From: LC029 sp036676475
Lineage (GTDB): Bacteria > Bacillota > Bacilli > Aneurinibacillales > RAOX-1
Direction of reading: 5' to 3'
Length of the DNA stretch: 64,000 bases
Assembly (NCBI GenBank): GCA_036676475.1
Contig: JAKFCU010000003.1
Location: 1 to 64,000 of the forward strand
The notes beneath the pieces are model-generated. The model searched no databases, was not told the origin of the DNA, and worked only from the letters and a program-made list of their open reading frames with translations. The position numbers and the translations under genes were made by a program. Shown piece after piece: positions 1-8,757 of this stretch (position 1 is its first letter; each line of letters opens with the position of its first letter).

Positions 1-1
1 C

Positions 2-643
2 CTCTGCCGCATCACGCAAGTCGTTTGCGACTCGATTGTCCTCAGCAGTACCCAAATCATAGCCAATGTAGCCATCTGTAAGGAACTCCAAGTAGAAGCA
101 GAAGTCAAGCTGGAGGTGCTTGCTAAATTCTGTAAGCCGCGCCAGCCGATTACCCCGCCAGAAAATCCAATTATCTGCCCGCCAGTCGGCCAATTCCCTG
201 CGCAGTGTCCGGACTTATTCCCGCCAGTCAACTGCCAATGCCAATTGCTGGGTAGCCTTGAAGCATTCGGAGTTGCCGCTACCCTCCCAACGGGTGCTGC
301 CACCGTTAATGCTACGTTTAATTTTAATATTTGCCCGAACTGCACACCTGAGTTCAGCTCTTTCACCGCTACATTTACGCCAGTAATTCCTGCTGGTCCG
401 GCAGTGAATTTCATCGCAACCGATTTTAATGTTCCAACTTGTTCTCCAGTTGCCATCGGAACCGTTGCTACCGGTACCGGTACGGTTAACGGCACAGCGG
501 TAACTTGGACATTGACGGTTGTCGGACTGAATCCTGCTGCAGTCAGCTTTACCGCACTTAACGCTGCAACCGGAGTTGTGGTCGTCGCAGGTGTATTCGT
601 CGCAGACGAAAATAGCTTCCTGGAAGTTGAATCCTGCTTATAA
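2..643 (+). CDS. Cys-rich repetitive surface-type hypothetical protein, 5' end cut by window
   Basis: The reading frame is open from the left edge of the window, so the gene is cut at its 5' end; an internal GTG at 116 is not needed as a start. The first visible part has scattered cysteines (CRITQVVCDS, VAICKEL, KFCKP). A Pro/Cys segment follows (ICPPVGQFPAQCPDLFPP, then NCQCQLLG), and then a Thr/Ala/Val/Gly-rich beta-type stretch ending in EVESCL. No catalytic motif is visible. Cysteine plus low-complexity beta sequence beside a run of glycosyltransferases suggests a spore-surface or cell-surface structural protein, but that is inference from composition and context. I do not recognise the family. 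Confidence 0.6.
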   Translation, partial: LCRITQVVCDSIVLSSTQIIANVAICKELQVEAEVKLEVLAKFCKPRQPITPPENPIICPPVGQFPAQCPDLFPPVNCQCQLLGSLEAFGVAATLPTGAATVNATFNFNICPNCTPEFSSFTATFTPVIPAGPAVNFIATDFNVPTCSPVAIGTVATGTGTVNGTAVTWTLTVVGLNPAAVSFTALNAATGVVVVAGVFVADENSFLEVESCL

Positions 644-646
644 TGA

Positions 647-681
647 AAAACAGTGGGCGGTTTTCCGCCTGCTGTTTTTTT
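647..681 (+). terminator. Intrinsic terminator of the Cys-rich protein gene
   Basis: A GC-rich inverted repeat (AACAGTGGGCGG, loop TTTT, then CCGCCTGCTGTT) ends in a run of seven T and lies directly after the stop codon. Confidence 0.85.
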
Positions 682-816
682 CTGTTCAAACAAATGAAGA
701 TGATCACAATGACTCCACAATGGGTTAATGCCGACCCTTTCCGCCTGTCTTCGGAAACAGTCCCCTATGGTCGGTAATATAATAATGGAGAACTTCATGA
801 AGGGGGATGAGGAACC

Positions 817-1485
817 ATGTCCCTAGTGCTTATTGGCGCACCTGTCCGAAACCGGGCCTGGGTTCTACCAAGGCACATTGCCGGTATCATCAAACAGGGG
901 AACGAGGTTGAATTCCAAACCTGCTATATCGTAAATGACTGCAAGGACCAAACGGAGGAGATTCTCCAGCAGCAAGGCTTCCACTATATAAAAAGGGATT
1001 GGGGACTTTCCCAAACGCGGAGCGAAAAGAGAGGCCATTATTCCTATCATCATTTGGCCCAATTAAGAAATACCCTGCTGGAGAAATTCTTGGCTACTGA
1101 CTGCGAGTACCTGTTTTCGTGCGATACGGACATCATCATTCCCGAAGGAAGCTTGAAAAAATTAATGACCCATGACAAAGATATCGTTTCCATGGTGATT
1201 CGGAATCACCCGACCGTGATGGCCCATAATGTCATGAAGGATTTCAGCCATATGCCCCAAATTCCGTACGGACTGATTTCCTGCCAATTTACCGGGGCGG
1301 TCTATCTGATCAAACGAAAAGTTATCGAAGCGGGAGTCCGTTACGCCTATCATTCATGGGGGGAAGATGCCCCTTTTTGCCTGCAGGCCCGCCAAAAAGG
1401 GTTTCAGCTGTTTTGTGACACGACCTTGCAGCCGATTCATGCGTATGCTCCCGGGATCGATCTTGTGGCCAAGGTGACGAAATAA
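817..1485 (+). CDS. Glycosyltransferase, GT2/GT-A-like
   Basis: This 222-residue soluble protein has a GT-A-like layout. The N-terminus MSLVLIGAPVRNRAW starts a Rossmann-type strand, a DxD-like metal site FSCDTDIIIP lies near residue 100, and a C-terminal acidic segment SWGEDAPFCLQA resembles the catalytic-base region. GT-A enzymes move a sugar from a nucleotide sugar to an acceptor; the acceptor here is unknown. The ATG at 817 follows a GGGGGATGAGG ribosome binding site. The next gene is also a glycosyltransferase 26 bp downstream, so the two are probably co-transcribed. A role in decorating the Cys-rich protein upstream or the spore surface is only a contextual guess. Confidence 0.8.
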   Translation: MSLVLIGAPVRNRAWVLPRHIAGIIKQGNEVEFQTCYIVNDCKDQTEEILQQQGFHYIKRDWGLSQTRSEKRGHYSYHHLAQLRNTLLEKFLATDCEYLFSCDTDIIIPEGSLKKLMTHDKDIVSMVIRNHPTVMAHNVMKDFSHMPQIPYGLISCQFTGAVYLIKRKVIEAGVRYAYHSWGEDAPFCLQARQKGFQLFCDTTLQPIHAYAPGIDLVAKVTK

Positions 1486-1511
1486 GACGTGAAACGAAAT
1501 GGGGGTCAGAG

Positions 1512-2216
1512 TTGGAAAACATTAAAAATGAGGGAGTTTCCATCATCACTTGTACCATTCGCCCGCATTTCATGAACCGAGTGTTCGAGAACTACGCTAA
1601 CCAAACATGGGAAAACAAGGAGCTCATTATTATCTTAAACCGGTACAAGATGAACATAGAAGAGTGGAAAGAAAAAGCGGGAGATTATCCTCACGTGACA
1701 GTTTACCAATTAAATGGGGGCACATCTTTAGGAGATTGCATGAATTATGCCATTGATCATGCAAAATTCGATTTTGTTGCCAAATTTGATGATGATGATT
1801 ATTACGCGCCAAACTACCTTCAAAATGCCATGAAAACCTTTCATTACACGCATTCTGACATTGTAGGAAAGTACTCGACTTATATTTATCTAGAAAAATA
1901 CAACATGTTGGTCGTGCCAATGCCCATCGTGGAAAATCGCTTTGTCCATGTTTTAGCGGGAGCCACTTTGATTATCAAAAAAAATGTGTTTCGGCAAGTA
2001 AGATTTCCTTCACTGACAGTGGGCGAGGACTCTCATTTCTTAAGAGTATGTGCTGCCAAGGGATTTAAAATGTATGCAACAGATATAAATAATTACTGTA
2101 CGATAAGAAGGACCAATACCAACGACCACACATACAAAATATCAGATTATGAAATCTTGAAAAATAGCCAGATTATTACCCGTACAAGTAATTTTAGGAT
2201 GTTTGTAGATAGCTGA
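1512..2216 (+). CDS. Family 2 glycosyltransferase
   Basis: This 234-residue protein begins with a GT2-type strand (VSIITCTIRP). It has the nucleotide-binding pattern NQTWENKELIIILN and a DDDD acidic cluster (KFDDDDYYAPNYL) near residue 95 for metal and nucleotide-sugar binding. A later GEDSHFLRVCAAKGF segment fits the acceptor/base motif (ED) of the family. The start is a TTG at 1512 behind GGGGGTCAGA. It belongs with the preceding transferase gene; substrate and acceptor cannot be read from sequence. Similar spore-associated GT2 enzymes (CgeD type) exist in Bacillus, but I cannot assign this one to them. Confidence 0.85.
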   Translation: MENIKNEGVSIITCTIRPHFMNRVFENYANQTWENKELIIILNRYKMNIEEWKEKAGDYPHVTVYQLNGGTSLGDCMNYAIDHAKFDFVAKFDDDDYYAPNYLQNAMKTFHYTHSDIVGKYSTYIYLEKYNMLVVPMPIVENRFVHVLAGATLIIKKNVFRQVRFPSLTVGEDSHFLRVCAAKGFKMYATDINNYCTIRRTNTNDHTYKISDYEILKNSQIITRTSNFRMFVDS

Positions 2217-2292
2217 AAAAACGATATGATAATCAATTGCTTGAATGGAGCCGTCCATGGTGCCGAATCATTTAAAAGTATACTTAAAGCAT

Positions 2293-2329
2293 AAATAGTC
2301 CTCATCTCTTACAAGGTGGGGACTATTTT
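2293..2329 (+). terminator. Intrinsic terminator after the glycosyltransferase pair
   Basis: AAATAGTCC pairs with GGACTATTT around an 18-base loop region and is followed by T residues, 75 bp after the stop codon. Confidence 0.7.
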
Positions 2330-2450
2330 GACTTCCATTTTACTGGTTAATTGGATTTATAATGAAGATAAAAAATTAGGGTAATCGCCCAATTTTTATT
2401 CACTTCTTTTCCGCACGAACATACAATGATCACGTAAAGGAGGGATAGAA

Positions 2451-3992
2451 TTGAGCATGGATGTTTATTTGAGAAAGGAGAAGGTTGGAAGCATTGAAGA
2501 GTCCAATCTTTTCGATTTTCGGCTTTTGTGCGAGCAGGTGGGGTATCAAACCGATGTTTTGAAAAACAGCCTATATGTTCGGCCTTGGCTGGAGGGGAAG
2601 AGACTCGTGATTGACCTGCAGGATGGGGAAAATGAAACGGAAGATCTCAAATGCCTGCGGGACTACGCAAGCAGGCTTCCTTTTTTGGACATGATGCAAT
2701 CCATCCTGTCTGCTTATGGCTTAGAGACATATATTCTTCCCGAACCTCATTTTCCATCGCAGATTGACCGGCGGAGCCGGATGGTGAACAAGGCAGGAGG
2801 AGATCTTTACCTCTTGATGCAGGCCAACCCTATGGTCAGCAAGAATCGCATTCATCTATGGTACGGGTATTCATCTTTGAAGCAAAGCAAGAGCTTGGCG
2901 GATTGCCTGTATGCTTCACTGCATGCGTTGGAACAAGCCAATGTGCAAAAACCTTCATTGCTTTGGAATCCGTGGTCATCCCGTCCATATAATAACTTGT
3001 TAAAAGAAATCAACATGCCTGGGGTCGTGATCAAATATCTATATGCCGACGAAGATGAGAATGATGAAAGGAATGTTCGCCAATTCGCCTCAGCTCTCTG
3101 TCAAGGGGTTTTGGCCTATTTTCAAGTTCCAGTCCTTTCTCCTTCTATCCATCAGCCTGAAATATGGGAACTTGTGGCTAAATACGTGTTTAAAATTCCA
3201 TTAGCGGAAAACGGTAAATCTCAAGGTAACAAACACTTCCCGCATGAGGAGGAGTCTAGAGAAGATAAAAGCCAATCGTCACCAGTCCCGGTATTGGGGA
3301 TTGTTGATCAGGAAGCCGTCTCCTCGCTCCCCGTGGAGGAACTGGAACAGAATCCAATTGAAAAAAGTGAGCATCGGCAAATCGAAATGGACTTTATACC
3401 TGAACAATTCGAAAAGAATGAACCATCAGAGATTGACCTCGCTGCCGAATCTTTCTTCGACAAAGAGGGGACGAAATCCTCTACACAGGAAGAAATATCC
3501 AGTGAGGAGTACGAAGCGGATGATAAAAGTCGTGTACTGACACTCATCTCTTCACTGTCTGAGGAGGAGCATGGACAGAGCGCAGCCGATAGCAGCGAAG
3601 AATCTATAAAAGAAAGCGATCCGGTTCCTGTCCCATCGCAGGACATTCCACAACCGAAACAACAGCAATCGGCTCCATCTTTAAGCACCACGGGTCAACG
3701 TCCCCCAAAAACCGATCCCGCTGATCCTTGGGCAAAATTGGCTACATTGCCGCACTGGAATCATTCCTCGTTGATGAGACCAAATCAACCGAGTAATAAT
3801 ACGCAGCAGGGGGTATCTCAAACCAGCCAGCCTTTTCCCTTCGCTCCCCATTCCAATCGTGCTCCTCGTCATGCACAAGCACTTTCTCAAAATTCATTTC
3901 CAGCGGATGCCGCCGAGATCAATCCTTTTGCCCGGAGAAACGTCCCCTCTTCCACTGTTGACCCCTTTAAGCCACAGCGCCCTAACAGATAG
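2451..3992 (+). CDS. Degenerate N-acetylmuramoyl-L-alanine amidase (Amidase_3-like) with disordered C-terminal tail
   Basis: Residues about 1-45 resemble a copper-amine-oxidase-like stalk domain. Residues about 50-230 follow the order of an Amidase_3 fold: RLVIDLQDGEN where VIDPGHGG is usual, RSRMVNKAGGDLYLLMQANP where RSR.AN..GADLFISIHAN is usual, and NMPGVVIKYLYADEDEND where a catalytic Glu (VE.GFLSN) is usual. All three zinc/catalytic positions appear replaced (H to D, H to Q, E to K), so it should not cleave peptidoglycan. The remaining 280 residues are acidic/Ser-rich and then Pro/Gln/Asn-rich. The TTG start at 2451 has an AAGGAGGGA site. There is no signal peptide, so it is probably cytoplasmic or a spore-layer protein. 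A JAMM peptidase gene follows after 11 bp. Confidence 0.6.
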   Translation: MSMDVYLRKEKVGSIEESNLFDFRLLCEQVGYQTDVLKNSLYVRPWLEGKRLVIDLQDGENETEDLKCLRDYASRLPFLDMMQSILSAYGLETYILPEPHFPSQIDRRSRMVNKAGGDLYLLMQANPMVSKNRIHLWYGYSSLKQSKSLADCLYASLHALEQANVQKPSLLWNPWSSRPYNNLLKEINMPGVVIKYLYADEDENDERNVRQFASALCQGVLAYFQVPVLSPSIHQPEIWELVAKYVFKIPLAENGKSQGNKHFPHEEESREDKSQSSPVPVLGIVDQEAVSSLPVEELEQNPIEKSEHRQIEMDFIPEQFEKNEPSEIDLAAESFFDKEGTKSSTQEEISSEEYEADDKSRVLTLISSLSEEEHGQSAADSSEESIKESDPVPVPSQDIPQPKQQQSAPSLSTTGQRPPKTDPADPWAKLATLPHWNHSSLMRPNQPSNNTQQGVSQTSQPFPFAPHSNRAPRHAQALSQNSFPADAAEINPFARRNVPSSTVDPFKPQRPNR

Positions 3993-4003
3993 GGGGCAGC
4001 GCT

Positions 4004-4408
4004 TTGGATACTTTCACCCTAACTGAGTCGGTCTACCGCACTATGATCCTGCACTGCAAAAAACAGCTGCCCCTGGAGGCTTGCGGGCTTCTTTCAGGCC
4101 GGAACAACGTAACGACTACATGCTGGTGCCTGACGAATACTGAGCGGAGTCCTTATCGATTTGCCATGGATCCGAACGAGATTTCTGACACTTTTTCAGC
4201 TATGAGCCGAAAAGGAGAACAGTTTTATGGGATATTCCATTCACATCCTACAGCTGCTCCTTATCCCTCAATGGAGGATATTAGGTATGCATCTTATCCG
4301 GAAGCGGTGTATGTTATTGTATCTTTGAGTCTGCGGAAGCCTCTGGCTCAATGCTATCGTATTGTCAACCTAAAGGTGAGCAGAGTACGGCTTAACATTG
4401 TACCGTAA
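4004..4408 (+). CDS. JAMM/MPN (JAB) metalloprotease-like protein
   Basis: This 134-residue single-domain protein has the complete JAMM zinc signature: an upstream Glu in PLEACGLLSG (near residue 25) and HSHPTAAPYPSMED (near residue 80). Members of this M67-type family remove C-terminal peptides or ubiquitin-like tags such as sulfur-carrier proteins. The start is a TTG at 4004 with the AGGGGGC site overlapping the stop of the upstream pseudo-amidase gene, so the two are translationally linked. The substrate is unknown; there is no sulfur-carrier gene beside it. Confidence 0.85.
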   Translation: MDTFTLTESVYRTMILHCKKQLPLEACGLLSGRNNVTTTCWCLTNTERSPYRFAMDPNEISDTFSAMSRKGEQFYGIFHSHPTAAPYPSMEDIRYASYPEAVYVIVSLSLRKPLAQCYRIVNLKVSRVRLNIVP

Positions 4409-4411
4409 TGA

Positions 4412-4455
4412 CCCCCCTTGCTGAAATAAAAATTATCAGCGAGGGGGGGCTGTTT
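4412..4455 (+). terminator. Intrinsic terminator after the JAMM gene
   Basis: CCCCCCTTGCTGA pairs with TCAGCGAGGGGGG around an AT-rich loop and is followed by TGTTT. Confidence 0.8.
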
Positions 4456-4578
4456 CAATTACATATTCCAAACATTACATTGTTGCCCAATATTTATTAA
4501 TAGCCTAGTCTTCCTATTATGTCTATCATGGATAATAAGAGAATTACACACTTAGTCCTTACATTTTAGGAGGAAAAT

Positions 4579-5394
4579 ATGAAAAAAATTGCCGTGAACA
4601 GTTTGCTTGCATGCAGCCTTTTATTATCTGCAAGTATTATTGTTCCCTTGAAGGCTCTTGCCGCATTTCAGCCCATTAAGCAAGGAGACAAGGGCAATCA
4701 AGTCTATGAAGTGGAGAAAATGCTGAATAAGCTGGGTTATCTCGTGAAAGCGGATCAAAGCTTCGAAGATGAAACATGGTATGCAGTTGCTAGATTTCAA
4801 TACAAAGCCAAGCTGCCTTACAACGGGATTGTGGATCAAACGACATATAACGCATTAAAAGATGCAAATAATGGTAAGGCTTATCAGCCAAAGCAACCTT
4901 CTGCTCCCGCTGCAAAGCCTGCTCCGACCGTAAAACCGGCTCCGGTACCCGGGAAATCTCAGACACCTTCAAACGGGAATGCATCTGAAGAGTATGCTAA
5001 ATCCAATGAGCTGTCGGTAGACGAACAAAAGATGTTCGCCCTGATCAACCAGGAGCGCAAGAAAGCCGGATTAAAACCGCTCGCCAACGATGCGGAGGCG
5101 GCCAAAGTGGCCCGCATCAAAGCAAACGAAATGATCGATAAAAACTATTTCAGCCATTATTCGCCTACTTATGGTTCGCCGTTTAAAATGCTCCGCTCCT
5201 TCGGAGTTTCGTACCGGATGGCAGGGGAAAACATCGCCGGAAATTGGTCCATTGATGATGCGCATCAGCGGTTGATGAATTCCAGCGGACACCGGATGAA
5301 CATCATGAATTCCGCCTATACGCATGTGGGAATCGGGATAGTGAACGGTGGCCCCTACGGCAAGATGTTCGTTCAGATTTTCATCGGGAAATAA
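4579..5394 (+). CDS. Secreted CAP (SCP/PR1) protein with peptidoglycan-binding domain
   Basis: This 271-residue protein has a signal peptide (MKKIAVNSLLACSLLLSAS, cleavage near ALAA). A PG_binding_1 domain spans residues about 33-88 (GDKGNQVYEVEKMLNKLGYL). A Pro/Ala/Lys linker follows to about 130, and then a CAP domain (LINQERKKAGLKPL, FSHYSPTYGSPFKML, AGENIAGNW, SSGHRMNIMN). It resembles the YkwD/SafA-associated CAP family of Bacilli and should act at the cell wall or spore envelope; no enzymatic activity is established for most such proteins. The start has an AGGAGG site at 4569-4574. It is a monocistronic gene between terminators. Confidence 0.9.
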   Translation: MKKIAVNSLLACSLLLSASIIVPLKALAAFQPIKQGDKGNQVYEVEKMLNKLGYLVKADQSFEDETWYAVARFQYKAKLPYNGIVDQTTYNALKDANNGKAYQPKQPSAPAAKPAPTVKPAPVPGKSQTPSNGNASEEYAKSNELSVDEQKMFALINQERKKAGLKPLANDAEAAKVARIKANEMIDKNYFSHYSPTYGSPFKMLRSFGVSYRMAGENIAGNWSIDDAHQRLMNSSGHRMNIMNSAYTHVGIGIVNGGPYGKMFVQIFIGK

Positions 5395-5400
5395 ATAAGA

Positions 5401-5437
5401 AAAGCCCTTGGCTGCAGTCCAATGGCTTTCTTTTTTT
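5401..5437 (+). terminator. Intrinsic terminator of the CAP-domain gene
   Basis: AAAGCCCTTGG and CCAATGGCTTT form a hairpin directly followed by seven T. Confidence 0.85.
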
Positions 5438-5880
5438 GCCGGCAGTATTGGATATCCTTCAGGTTCACCTTTATTTTCAACAAATTCAGGCCATGGCCTA
5501 ACAGTAAATGCCTAGTTTTAAGGATTAAAATTACTTAATGTTCCGCTCATGTTTTCTATTCGATGGATCTGCCCCTGATCTATCGATAGGAAGATTGGAT
5601 AACTATTCCGCTCACCCGTTCCGATGTTGTGTGATAGGAAAAGCGGACCGATAAAGGAAGAAGGAATGAAGAAGATAAAAAATATATAAAATATATAAAA
5701 GTTCATTGCTTACATCTGCAGCAGAGGAGTTCTTATCTGCTACACTTTCATTATATGCCGTTTGCTGCAGGATGCACACAGCCGAATGTCTATTTTTCAC
5801 ACATGTGTTACCCGCGGCAGCATGGACGTTACATCGCCTAGCTGTCTTCCTCCCTGCAAAATTCCATCTTTCAAGGAGAT
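5438..5880. other. Intergenic region, no supported gene
   Basis: About 440 bp between the CAP gene terminator and the 3' end of the minus-strand coiled-coil gene. Short frames on both strands lack ribosome binding sites and look like chance. The only visible structure is an A/T-rich direct repeat (AAAATATAT twice, near 5678-5700). Confidence 0.5.
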
Positions 5881-6705
5881 TCAGTTGAATTCCTTTAAGG
5901 AAGATACAAATTGTAAAGACATCATATTGCGGGAAGCAAAATGGTATTTCTGCCTATTAAAATAGACAACTGCTTGCAGAGTCCACCGTTTTCTTTCATC
6001 CGGCTTTTGAAGGGTCAATTGGATTCCGTCTAGGATCAGCGATTCCCCAGGGGAAAGTCTTACGGTGTGAAGCGGCCGAACCCAGTATTCCCCTCGTTGT
6101 TTCGCTTCCTCGAACCAGGTTGTTTTTTCATTATCCGCAAACACCCACCCTTCCAGCCCATCCTCGGAAGAATAGACTCCCATGGTTTCCGCCAGCTTAG
6201 GAGGCAGAATTTTCCCGCTTATACTCACTCCTTCGGGCGGTTGCATTCGAAAGCAAATCATCGGGTCCATGAGATGAACATTGCCGCTGTTGCGCATGTG
6301 CAGGTTCCCAAAGATCTCGATTGAATCAAGCCCCTGAACGGGATATAAGATGGAGTAATCGATGCAAATATCGGCAAGCGCTGACTCCTGTTTTGGCTCA
6401 TATTCGACGACTTCGATCTCCTCACCGTCCAGTTCTTCTACTTCTTCCAGAAAGTCAGCTGTTTTCTGCTGATTGTTTTCCATTTCCTCGCGCAGCTCTT
6501 GCTGTTCGCGTTCTAACTCGGCAATATTTTGTTCAGCTTTTCCCAGCCGAAACAGCAGGAGGTCCCGTTCCTCTTTGAATTTACGGTATTCTTCAAGTTC
6601 TTTTTTAGCATCTGTAGCCATAGCCCGGTAGGCATCCACATCTTTTTGCCATTGCTTCAATATTCGGTCTACAATGGAATCAGTGTTTTCAAAAGGTCTC
6701 ATCAT
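5881..6705 (-). CDS. Coiled-coil protein with C-terminal beta domain, unknown function
   Basis: Residues about 10-95 form a long charged coiled coil (KKELEEYRKFKEERDLLL, then a Glu-rich ELEREQQELREEMEN). An acidic linker and a C-terminal region of roughly 150 residues with alternating hydrophobics follow (IEIFGNLHMRNSGNVHL, GEYWVRPLHTVRLSPGESL). There is no signal peptide or membrane segment. I do not recognise the family. GTG at 6711, ATG at 6705 and ATG at 6702 are all possible starts; GGGTGAG sits best for the ATGs. It stands alone and opposite to the neighbouring glycosyltransferases. Real coding is supported by its length and clean composition. Confidence 0.7.
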   Translation of the reverse strand: MMRPFENTDSIVDRILKQWQKDVDAYRAMATDAKKELEEYRKFKEERDLLLFRLGKAEQNIAELEREQQELREEMENNQQKTADFLEEVEELDGEEIEVVEYEPKQESALADICIDYSILYPVQGLDSIEIFGNLHMRNSGNVHLMDPMICFRMQPPEGVSISGKILPPKLAETMGVYSSEDGLEGWVFADNEKTTWFEEAKQRGEYWVRPLHTVRLSPGESLILDGIQLTLQKPDERKRWTLQAVVYFNRQKYHFASRNMMSLQFVSSLKEFN

Positions 6706-6711
6706 GCTCAC

Positions 6712-7069
6712 CCACTTCTTTCATTTCTACTATATGTACGAAAAAGCGGAGTCATTATGATCGAATCAGGAAAAAATTCCAATGTTTTTTGTTTTGGAGG
6801 ATGTTCTTTTTTTCCAAGTTTCCAAAGTCCTTATAATCCATTGACCTGCCCATCCCCTATCAAGATTATTCGAATAGAATAGAGTAGAGCGCAAAGACAG
6901 TAAGTCTACATTGGGATTGAAAGGTTCACCTGGTTTTGTTATATGTTGTTTCGCTTGCTATAAAATTGATACTTCTGAACTTCCGGGAGTACGAAGGTTA
7001 TGAAACAACTGGTGCTGATTGAAGGGAGAAAAATGAGCAAGGCTCTGGACAAAGAAAGGGGATAGATGG
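6712..7069. other. Divergent intergenic region with a possible 21-codon leader frame
   Basis: This gap separates the minus-strand coiled-coil gene from a plus-strand glycosyltransferase. At 7000-7065 a 21-codon frame starting MKQLVLIEGR follows a GAAGG site and ends 4 bp before the transferase start. It could be a short translated leader, but nothing beyond the spacing supports it. Confidence 0.3.
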
Positions 7070-7768
7070 ATGTTGAAAATCAGCTGCATTCTTACCAGCT
7101 ATAATAGGCCAAAGGGTGTTTGCGAAGCGGTTTCAAGCGTTCAAGCACAAACTTATCCCCATTGGGAACTTATCATTGTTGATGATAACTCTACTCAGCA
7201 AACGCAAGAAATCTTAAAGAATTCGGCGAACCAAGACCCTAGATGTACAGTTATCCAATCGGGAGTAAGGGAAGAAGACCGGTTTAAAACGGCGAGGTAT
7301 GCCACCTGCATTAATTTGGCGATCCCTCACTCAACGGGAGATTTAGTCACTTACTTGACGGATGATGATATCTACTATCCCCAGCGATTTGAGAAGATGG
7401 TGGATATCTTTCAGAAGAACCCTCACATCTTCATTGTTTATGGTAGACAAAGAGTGGTACATCGTTCCAACGGCAGGATAACCCGGCAATTCATCCGCCC
7501 GCTGGCTGGAATTACCCGTTCACCGATCAATCGGGTGGATCACAATTCATTCATGCATCGCCGTTCCTGCCTGAGCATAATCAAGGGTTGGGATGACCAT
7601 CCTGCTTTCTGGAAGGCTGCAGATGCCCAATTTTTCAAAAAGCTGATTCGGTATTGGGATTTTTACCCACTGGATTTTATTACGGATGAACATCGAATCC
7701 ATGAAAAAGGAATCCAAGCGAGATTAATGAGGGGAGAGAAGCCTTGGCAGCAGAAAGACGCAGAATAG
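7070..7768 (+). CDS. Family 2 glycosyltransferase
   Basis: A typical GT2 N-terminus is present: ISCILTSYNRPKGVCEAVSSV, then QTYPHWELIIVDDNST, where the Asp pair binds the nucleotide. The metal motif is TYLTDDDIYYPQRFEKM near residue 100. An H-rich acceptor segment (RVDHNSFMHRRSCL) and AADAQFFKKL provide the likely base region. At 232 residues it is a single-domain cytoplasmic enzyme. The ATG at 7070 follows GAAAGGGGATAG. Another GT2 gene lies 72 bp downstream on the same strand, so the pair probably decorates the same structure. Confidence 0.9.
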   Translation: MLKISCILTSYNRPKGVCEAVSSVQAQTYPHWELIIVDDNSTQQTQEILKNSANQDPRCTVIQSGVREEDRFKTARYATCINLAIPHSTGDLVTYLTDDDIYYPQRFEKMVDIFQKNPHIFIVYGRQRVVHRSNGRITRQFIRPLAGITRSPINRVDHNSFMHRRSCLSIIKGWDDHPAFWKAADAQFFKKLIRYWDFYPLDFITDEHRIHEKGIQARLMRGEKPWQQKDAE

Positions 7769-7840
7769 CTTTCCGATTGCCAATCATATGATGAACAGAT
7801 ATATGATGAGATATAAATATGCGAAGGGGGATAACTAGCA

Positions 7841-8587
7841 TTGAACAATTCTTTGACTAGCCTGATCATCTTGACCATGAACAATTTGGATCGGACGGTA
7901 AAATGCCTAGAAAGCATCCGCAAGTATACTTCTCAGCCCTACGAGCTGATCTTCGTCGATAATGGCTCAACGGATGGGACCCCGGATTATCTGAAACAGT
8001 TTCCGGACGTCCGGCTGATTCTCAACCAGCACAATAAAGGTTTTGCCGGCGGAACCAATCAAGGGATGAAACTCGCCCAAGGCCAACAGTTGTTGTTACT
8101 GAACAATGATACAATAGTATCCCATCGTTGGCTGGATAACTTGTTGAAAGCCCTGCAGCTGAAACCTCGAGTAGGGATGGTCGGGCCGCTCTCCAACCAA
8201 ACTATACCTCCCCAGCAGTATAGTCCCCCCTATACGAATGATAGTCAGTACCATCGATTCGCAGCAAATTTTAACCGCCATAATCCTGCCAAGTGGAAAA
8301 CTGTGCAAGCGTTGAGCGGATTTTGCCTATTGTTCAAGCGCGAAGTACTAGAGAAAATCGGTTATATGGATGAACGGTTTATAATCGGAAATTACGAGGA
8401 TATCGATTATTGCTACCGGGCCAGTTTGGCAGGATATACCCTTTTGGCAGCGGGAGATACCTTTGTCCATCATGAAGGAAACAGCAGCTTTAAGAATAAT
8501 AATCTTGATTATTCAACCATCTTCCTCCAAAACAGAAATAAATTTATTGAAAAATGGAATATATACCCTGAAAGGCTAGTCCGCTAG
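7841..8587 (+). CDS. Family 2 glycosyltransferase, rhamnosyltransferase-like
   Basis: A clear GT2 enzyme of 248 residues: LIILTMNNLDRTVKCLESI, ELIFVDNGSTDGTPDYL, the NKGFAGGTNQGM loop, the metal site LLLLNNDTIV, and the base motif IIGNYEDIDYCYRASLAGY with a following HHEGNSSF. This layout is shared with rhamnosyltransferase-like GT2 proteins of surface polysaccharide and spore glycosylation clusters. The start is a TTG at 7841 after GAAGGGGG. It is the last gene of the glycosyltransferase group and is followed by a terminator. Confidence 0.9.
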   Translation: MNNSLTSLIILTMNNLDRTVKCLESIRKYTSQPYELIFVDNGSTDGTPDYLKQFPDVRLILNQHNKGFAGGTNQGMKLAQGQQLLLLNNDTIVSHRWLDNLLKALQLKPRVGMVGPLSNQTIPPQQYSPPYTNDSQYHRFAANFNRHNPAKWKTVQALSGFCLLFKREVLEKIGYMDERFIIGNYEDIDYCYRASLAGYTLLAAGDTFVHHEGNSSFKNNNLDYSTIFLQNRNKFIEKWNIYPERLVR

Positions 8588-8637
8588 GAACTCGGCCTTG
8601 TAAAAATTTTCACACCCACTTATCCATTAAAATAATC

Positions 8638-8678
8638 AAGCCGGTAATCCTTAGAGAAGGAAGTACCGGTTTTATTTT
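8638..8678 (+). terminator. Intrinsic terminator after the glycosyltransferase gene
   Basis: CCGGTA and TACCGG form the stem, followed by TTTTATTTT. Confidence 0.7.
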
Positions 8679-8757
8679 GGTGAAAACTGTCTTAGCGTAG
8701 GTTTTACGTCAAAATGTTGGTGGGACTCCTACTATGGATGAATAAATGGATGAAAGA

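Noticed and set aside
3308..3691. 127-codon minus-strand Ser/Cys-rich frame
   Set aside because: A shadow of the acidic low-complexity tail of the pseudo-amidase gene.
6529..6882. Plus-strand frame of 117 codons
   Set aside because: It lies mostly antisense to the coiled-coil gene and has no ribosome binding site.
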